Notes under the pieces: model-generated | The model's database searches: none | The model's input: only the letters and a program-made list of their open reading frames with translations | Told to the model about the DNA's origin: nothing | Translations under genes and position numbers: made by a program | Origin: an uncultured Elusimicrobiales bacterium | GTDB taxonomy: Bacteria; Elusimicrobiota; Elusimicrobia; Elusimicrobiales; Elusimicrobiaceae | DNA: 64,000 bases | Direction of reading: 5' to 3' | NCBI GenBank assembly: GCA_944324675.1 | Contig: CALUXE010000002.1 | Location: forward strand, 124,001-188,000 | Shown here: positions 59,706-64,000 of the stretch, in pieces | Layout: each line of letters opens with the position of its first letter | Numbering within the stretch: the stretch's first letter is position 1

Positions 59706-60580
59706 CCGCGCGGGTGCAGTTTGCGATGTTTTTCTTTTATATCCCTAACGTTTACGTGTGTATAGATTTGGGTGGTGTTAAGGCTTTCGTGTCCGAGCAT
59801 TTCCTGCAGGCTTCTTAAATCCGCGCCGCCTTTTAGCAGGTGCGAGGCGAAAGTATGTCTGAACAGATGAGGGTATACCCGTCTTGTTATGCCGGCGGCT
59901 TTGGCTAAAGCGGCGATGTCTTTCCAAACGGAAATTCTGCTTATTTTCTTGCCGTTTTTGTTTAGGAAAAGTTCGCTGTCGGTATCTTTGCCCGCGAAGC
60001 GCGCTTGCCTTTGGGATAGATAGTCTTCCACCACTTTGCAGGCGTGCTCGTGGATTGGGACGAAGCGTTGTTTGCGTCCTTTGCCGAAGGCCAAAACCCA
60101 GCCTTCTTTGGTGTTTACGTTTTCGATATGAAGGTTTGTCAATTCCGATACGCGTATTCCGCTGGCGTAAAAGAGCGTTATTATGCATAAAGTACGCCAT
60201 TGGGCGAAGTTCTCGGGGGTGAAAGCGAGTATTTTATGCACTTCTTCCACCGAAAGCTGCTGCGGAATTTTACGTATAAGCCTTGGCGAAAGGAGAAATC
60301 TTGTCGGGTCCTCTTTTATTATTCCCTCCACCATTAGGAATTTATAGAAGCTTTTGACCGCTTCAGTCTTTCTGAAAACGCTTGAGGGCGCCAAATTGGC
60401 CTCCGACTTCAAGTGGTAGATATAAGTATCCAACAATTCGGGAGAAGCGCTTGAGGGTTCAACGGCGTTAAGTTCGCAAAACTCCAAATATTGTTTTAAA
60501 TCGCGCATATAGGCCGCGATGGTATTGGGGGAGAGCTGCCGCTCGAACGTTAGGTGGTTTTTAAATTCTTCTATCGGCAT
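59702..60580 (-). CDS. XerC/XerD-like tyrosine recombinase
   Basis: 292 aa. N-terminal SAM-like domain (FKNHLTFERQLSPNTIAAYMRDL), then the catalytic domain with R in YASGIRVSELTNLH, K near FGKGRKQRFVPI, the HLFRHTFASHLLKGG box, the LGHESLNTTQIYTH box with His and the nucleophile Tyr. Length and style match XerC/XerD, which resolve chromosome dimers at dif. No dif site or integrative element is seen nearby. Start is ATG with no ribosome site; TAGAAT is 6 nt upstream. Confidence 0.92.
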   Translation of the reverse strand: MPIEEFKNHLTFERQLSPNTIAAYMRDLKQYLEFCELNAVEPSSASPELLDTYIYHLKSEANLAPSSVFRKTEAVKSFYKFLMVEGIIKEDPTRFLLSPRLIRKIPQQLSVEEVHKILAFTPENFAQWRTLCIITLFYASGIRVSELTNLHIENVNTKEGWVLAFGKGRKQRFVPIHEHACKVVEDYLSQRQARFAGKDTDSELFLNKNGKKISRISVWKDIAALAKAAGITRRVYPHLFRHTFASHLLKGGADLRSLQEMLGHESLNTTQIYTHVNVRDIKEKHRKLHPRG

Positions 60581-60707
60581 AAAAATATTCTATAAAATTT
60601 GTTTTTGTTTAAGAGTATCCCTGTTTTCGTTCTTGACAATCTGGGATTTAAACTCCTTTTTGATTGTTATGTTTTATCCGATGGTAAAACGTCTTTTTTC
60701 ATAAAAA

Positions 60708-60732
60708 ATAACCCCCGAATTAACGGGGGTTT
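60708..60732 (-). terminator. Rho-independent terminator after recA
   Basis: On the minus strand AACCCCCG pairs with CGGGGGTT around TTAATT, followed by ATTTTTTATG. It lies 7 nt after the recA stop. Confidence 0.92.
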
Positions 60733-60738
60733 AAATAT

Positions 60739-61773
60739 TTATTTTTTCTTTTTGTCTTCTTTTTTCGGGATAGGCCCAACGCCTAAGTAAATTTCCTTTA
60801 GTTTCTCTTCTATTTGGGAAGCGACTTCGGGATTGTCCTTAAGGTATTGCCTGGCGTTTTCCGCGCCTTGGCCTAGCTTTTCGCCGTTATATATAAACCA
60901 GCTGCCGCTCTTTTCCACCACATTGCTTTCCACGCCCATGGAGATAAGGCAGGCTTCTCTGGAAATGCCTTCGCCGTGCAGCATGGTAAATTCGGCCTGT
61001 CTGTAAGGCGGGGCGACCTTGTTCTTTACAACTTTTACTCTTACTCTGGTGCCGATAATATGTTCGCCCGCTTTAAGGTTCTCGATTTTACGTACGTCCA
61101 AGCGGACGGAGGAGTAGAATTTAAGCGCCAGACCGCCAGGGGTAGTTTCGGGATTGCCGAACATAACGCCTATTTTCTGTCTTAGCTGATTGATGAAAAT
61201 GATGCTTGTCTTGGTTTTTGCGAGCAAGCTGGTAAGTTTTCTTAAGGCCTGGCTCATCAATCTGGCTTGCAGACCGACGTGCGCGTCGCCCATATCGCCC
61301 TCGATTTCAGCTTTGGGGACAAGGGCCGCTACGGAGTCTATAATAATCAAATCCAAAGCGCCGGAGCGCACAAGTTTTTCCGCAATTTCCAAGGCTTGTT
61401 CGCCGCTGTCGGGTTGGGATATCAAGAGCTCGTCTATATTTACGCCTATCGCCGCGGCGTAGACGGGGTCAAGAGCGTGTTCCGCGTCTATAAAAGCGAC
61501 GGTCCCGCCCGATTTCTGCGCTTGCGCGGCTATATGCAGGCTGAGCGTGGTTTTACCGCCCGCCTCCGGCCCGAAAATCTCTATAACTCTTCCGCGCGGT
61601 ATTCCGCCTATACCCAACGCCAAATCCAAGGATAAAGCGCCGGTGGGAATGGCTTCCACTTTCTTTATGGTATTATCGCCCAATTTGCAGATTGCCTCTT
61701 TGCCGAAAGATTTCTCTATTTGGCTTAAAGCCAGCTGCAAGGCTTTGGCTTTGTCTAAATTAGCTTCGCTCAT
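60739..61773 (-). CDS. recA: Recombinase RecA
   Basis: 344 aa. Conserved blocks are [18 protein letters not shown], the P-loop GPEAGGKTT (usually GPESSGKTT), the ALDPVYA region, [14 protein letters not shown] and the [23 protein letters not shown]2 segment. The C terminus is short and Lys/Glu-rich. It forms filaments on single-stranded DNA and drives strand exchange. Strong GGAGGAG ribosome site. No LexA box is identified upstream. Confidence 0.98.
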   Translation of the reverse strand: MSEANLDKAKALQLALSQIEKSFGKEAICKLGDNTIKKVEAIPTGALSLDLALGIGGIPRGRVIEIFGPEAGGKTTLSLHIAAQAQKSGGTVAFIDAEHALDPVYAAAIGVNIDELLISQPDSGEQALEIAEKLVRSGALDLIIIDSVAALVPKAEIEGDMGDAHVGLQARLMSQALRKLTSLLAKTKTSIIFINQLRQKIGVMFGNPETTPGGLALKFYSSVRLDVRKIENLKAGEHIIGTRVRVKVVKNKVAPPYRQAEFTMLHGEGISREACLISMGVESNVVEKSGSWFIYNGEKLGQGAENARQYLKDNPEVASQIEEKLKEIYLGVGPIPKKEDKKKK

Positions 61774-61799
61774 GTACTCCTCCTTAAATTCTAAAAATT

Positions 61800-64000
61800 C
61801 TAGTGTAGCGCCGCCGTTTGTTTGGGGGCGCGCGCTTTGGCCGCCTTAAAGGAAATTCTGTTCTTTTCCTTATCAAAGTCGGCCGTTATTTCCGTTTTTG
61901 GCGGATATTGGTTTTTCAAAATAAACTCCGCCAGCGGATCTTCCAACTCGCGCTGCAAAGTCCTGAGCAGAGGTCTGGCGCCGTACTTGGGGTCAAACCC
62001 GCTGTCCAGAAGATGCTGCTTTGCGTTTACCGTGAATTTTATCTTAAGCTGCTGTTCGGCCAATTTGGCTTGTATGTCGGCGAGGTTAAGCTCCAATATC
62101 TTAAGCATATGGTCTTTATTTAAAGGGTGGAAGACTATCAGCTCGTCTATTCTGTTGATAAATTCGGGATTGAAAGTCTTTTTTACCTCTTCCATAACAT
62201 TTGTTTTTATCTCGCCGTATTGTTCTTCCTCCGACTCCTGGGGCGTAAAGCCCAGGCGGCTGCCTTTATTGGTTATCTCTCTTGCTCCGACGTTCGAGGT
62301 CATTATGATAACGGTATTTTTAAAGTTTACTTTATGGCCCAAATTATCGGTAAGCTGGCCTTCGTCCAACACTTGCAGAAGGATATTGTAAATATCTGGG
62401 TGCGCCTTTTCTATTTCATCTAATACTACGACGCTGTAAGGGCGTCTTCTTACCGCTTCGGTAAGCTGTCCGCCTTCTTCGTAGCCGACATATCCCGGCG
62501 GCGCGCCTATAAGCCTGGAAACGGCGAATTTTTCCATATATTCCGACATATCTATGCGTATCATCGCGTTTTCATCGCCAAATAAGAAAGTGGCCAAAGT
62601 CTTTGCCAACGCTGTTTTACCCACGCCCGTGGGGCCCAGGAACAGAAACCCGCCTATCGGGCGTTTGGGATTGCCAAGGCCGGTGCGGCTTCTTCTTATG
62701 GCTTGTGATATGGCTTTTACGCCTTCGTCTTGCCCGACGATACGTTCATGCAGATATTCTTCCATCTTCAAAATCTTGTCCGTTTCGCTCTGGGTAAGTT
62801 TGGTTACGGGTATGCCCGTCCATTTAGAGGCTACAACGGCGATGTCTTCTTCGGTGACGGCGGTTTTGTTTTCGGAACGTTTTTTGTCCCAATCGCCGCG
62901 CAGTTGCGAAAGCTCGTTTTTAAGTTTTTCTTCTTCTTCCTTTAAAGCTGCCGCCTGTTCGTATTCCTGTTTGTTTATGGCTTCTTCTTTTTGAGAAGCT
63001 AAGGCTTTTAATTGTTTTTCCTTTTCCTTAATTTCCGGCGGGAGCATGGCCGCTTTAAGGCGCGCTCTGGAGCCGGCCTCGTCTACAAGGTCTATGGCTT
63101 TGTCGGGCATGGCCCTGTCGGTTATGTATCTATCGGCGATGTTTGCGGCGGCTTCCAAGGCTTCCAGGGTAAAGATGACGTTATGGTGTTTTTCGTAATT
63201 GCTTTTGAGGCCTTTAAGTATTTCTATGGTTTCCTCAACGCTGTTGGGCTCGGCCGTTACGGGTTGGAAACGGCGTTCCAAGGCGGGGTCGGCCTCTACG
63301 TATTTTCTATATTCGTCGAAGGTAGTCGCCCCGATTACTTGCAGCTGGCCTCTGGCGAGGGCTGGTTTAAGCATATTGGAAGCGTCCATCGATCCTTCCG
63401 CCGCGCCCGCGCCCACTATGGTGTGGAACTCGTCTATAAATAGAATGATGTCGCCGGCTTTTTCCACTTCCTCTATAATGTCTTTAAGGCGCTGTTCAAA
63501 TTCGCCGCGGTATTTTGTACCCGCGACTAAAGAACCCAAGTCCAAGGTTATCAGTCTTTTATTGTGTAGAATATCGGATATTTCTCCGCTTGCCATACGT
63601 TGGGCCAAACCCTCTACTATGGCCGTTTTGCCCACGCCCGGCTCCCCTATTAAAACGGGATTGTTTTTCGTTCTTCTGGCGAGTATTTGAGTAAGGCGCT
63701 CCATTTCGTCTTCTCGTCCGATGACCGGGTCCAGCTTGCCTTGCATGGCCAGTTCGGTCAAATCGCGGGAATGTTCGTCAAGGGTTGGCGTTTTGCTCTT
63801 TTGGCTAAAGTCCGGCTTGCCCTGCTGGAATTGACCATTGGTCCTCCCCTTGTCTTGAGGTGCAGAGTGTTCTTTGATCGCTTTTAATATTACCGCTTTT
63901 ATTATCTCGCCGTTAAGGCCGAGATTTGCAAGTATTTTCGCCGCCACCCCTTCTTCCTCGGCGGTTATGCCCAGGAGGATGTGTTCGGTATTTATAAATT
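61800..64000 (-). CDS. clpC: ATP-dependent Clp protease ATP-binding subunit ClpC, 5' end cut
   Basis: The frame is open to the window edge (through 63998), so the N terminus is missing. The right edge still shows the Clp N-domain text [17 protein letters not shown]. The two AAA+ modules have Walker [16 protein letters not shown] and [15 protein letters not shown], with Walker [10 protein letters not shown] and [12 protein letters not shown]. Between them lies a short UVR-type coiled coil ([19 protein letters not shown]), which marks ClpC rather than ClpB. It unfolds proteins for ClpP. The gene lies 26 nt upstream of recA in the same direction. Confidence 0.93.
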   Translation of the reverse strand, partial: FINTEHILLGITAEEEGVAAKILANLGLNGEIIKAVILKAIKEHSAPQDKGRTNGQFQQGKPDFSQKSKTPTLDEHSRDLTELAMQGKLDPVIGREDEMERLTQILARRTKNNPVLIGEPGVGKTAIVEGLAQRMASGEISDILHNKRLITLDLGSLVAGTKYRGEFEQRLKDIIEEVEKAGDIILFIDEFHTIVGAGAAEGSMDASNMLKPALARGQLQVIGATTFDEYRKYVEADPALERRFQPVTAEPNSVEETIEILKGLKSNYEKHHNVIFTLEALEAAANIADRYITDRAMPDKAIDLVDEAGSRARLKAAMLPPEIKEKEKQLKALASQKEEAINKQEYEQAAALKEEEEKLKNELSQLRGDWDKKRSENKTAVTEEDIAVVASKWTGIPVTKLTQSETDKILKMEEYLHERIVGQDEGVKAISQAIRRSRTGLGNPKRPIGGFLFLGPTGVGKTALAKTLATFLFGDENAMIRIDMSEYMEKFAVSRLIGAPPGYVGYEEGGQLTEAVRRRPYSVVVLDEIEKAHPDIYNILLQVLDEGQLTDNLGHKVNFKNTVIIMTSNVGAREITNKGSRLGFTPQESEEEQYGEIKTNVMEEVKKTFNPEFINRIDELIVFHPLNKDHMLKILELNLADIQAKLAEQQLKIKFTVNAKQHLLDSGFDPKYGARPLLRTLQRELEDPLAEFILKNQYPPKTEITADFDKEKNRISFKAAKARAPKQTAALH

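Noticed and set aside
60633-60638. TTGACA as a plus-strand -35 element
   Set aside because: No -10-like hexamer lies at 16-19 nt spacing and no plus-strand gene follows; the DNA leads into the recA terminator.
1-64000. CRISPR arrays, insertion sequences, prophage or integrative elements
   Set aside because: No regularly spaced repeats, transposase, phage structural gene or attachment duplication was seen. The only tyrosine recombinase (59702-60580) looks like housekeeping XerC/D.

Overview
This window comes from a Gram-negative bacterium. The evidence is two LptF/LptG-type permeases, a heptose-ADP transferase domain (rfaE2), a lipoprotein transferase, lipobox and signal-peptide proteins, a class A PBP and a giant outer-membrane protein of the SprA/Sov type. 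Gene content also includes a Na+-pumping oxaloacetate decarboxylase, a GH57 glucan branching enzyme with a DUF4912 partner, divergent AccB and RecA motifs and a ClpC ATPase. Together these suggest a fermentative member of Elusimicrobiota or a related lineage. This is an inference from protein style, not a phylogenetic result. I see no phage, insertion sequence, CRISPR array, rRNA or tRNA. The window looks like dense chromosomal backbone with many 1-20 bp overlaps between genes.

Layout. 1-4470 (minus): accB-accC-rfaE2-serine palmitoyltransferase-like enzyme-GNAT, an envelope lipid unit that runs off the left edge. 4692-10650 (minus): a tight chain of phosphohexomutase, eno, ftsB, MBL hydrolase, HAD phosphatase, lgt and a pseudouridine synthase. 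10809-13003 (plus): two LptF/LptG permeases. 13104-19285 (plus): the SprA-like protein (1812 aa) and comF. 19314-27744 (minus): pdxA, two parvulin-type isomerases, mfd and PBP1A. 27806-32809 (plus): a soluble two-component pair with a cysteine-rich sensor end, rsmD, a RecB/Cas4-like nuclease and a TPR protein. 33001-36186 (plus): a TM0106-family protein, an inositol-phosphatase family enzyme, an ACT protein and a small coiled-coil protein. 36311-42824 (minus): def, an amino-acid permease with a USP tail, its EIIA-like neighbour and an exported TldD/TldE-like pair. 42962-44139 (plus): greA and a mechanosensitive-channel-like protein.

44289-47652 (minus): a CheY-like receiver, a canonical phosphohexomutase, tmRNA and TerC. 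47744-51749 (plus): birA-oadG-oadA-oadB. 51929-55718 (plus): thrC, DUF4912 and GH57 branching enzyme. 55866-64000: a small orphan, recG, an exported coiled-coil protein, a Xer recombinase, recA and clpC (cut by the right edge).

How the genes work together. Biotin links three loci: accBC, the biotin ligase birA, and the oad sodium pump whose alpha subunit carries a canonical biotin site. Envelope building is spread over the Lpt permeases, rfaE2, lgt, PBP1A, the periplasmic isomerases, ftsB and the SprA-like barrel. Many first genes of transcription units have no Shine-Dalgarno sequence but have a -10-like hexamer 5-7 nt before the start codon, whereas genes inside operons usually have good ribosome sites. 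This suggests frequent leaderless mRNAs. The best candidates for something new are the SprA-like protein outside the usual phyla, the cysteine-rich soluble kinase, the exported TldD/TldE-like pair, the sphingolipid-like gene pair, the phosphohexomutase with altered active-site loops, and AccB with an unusual biotin site.
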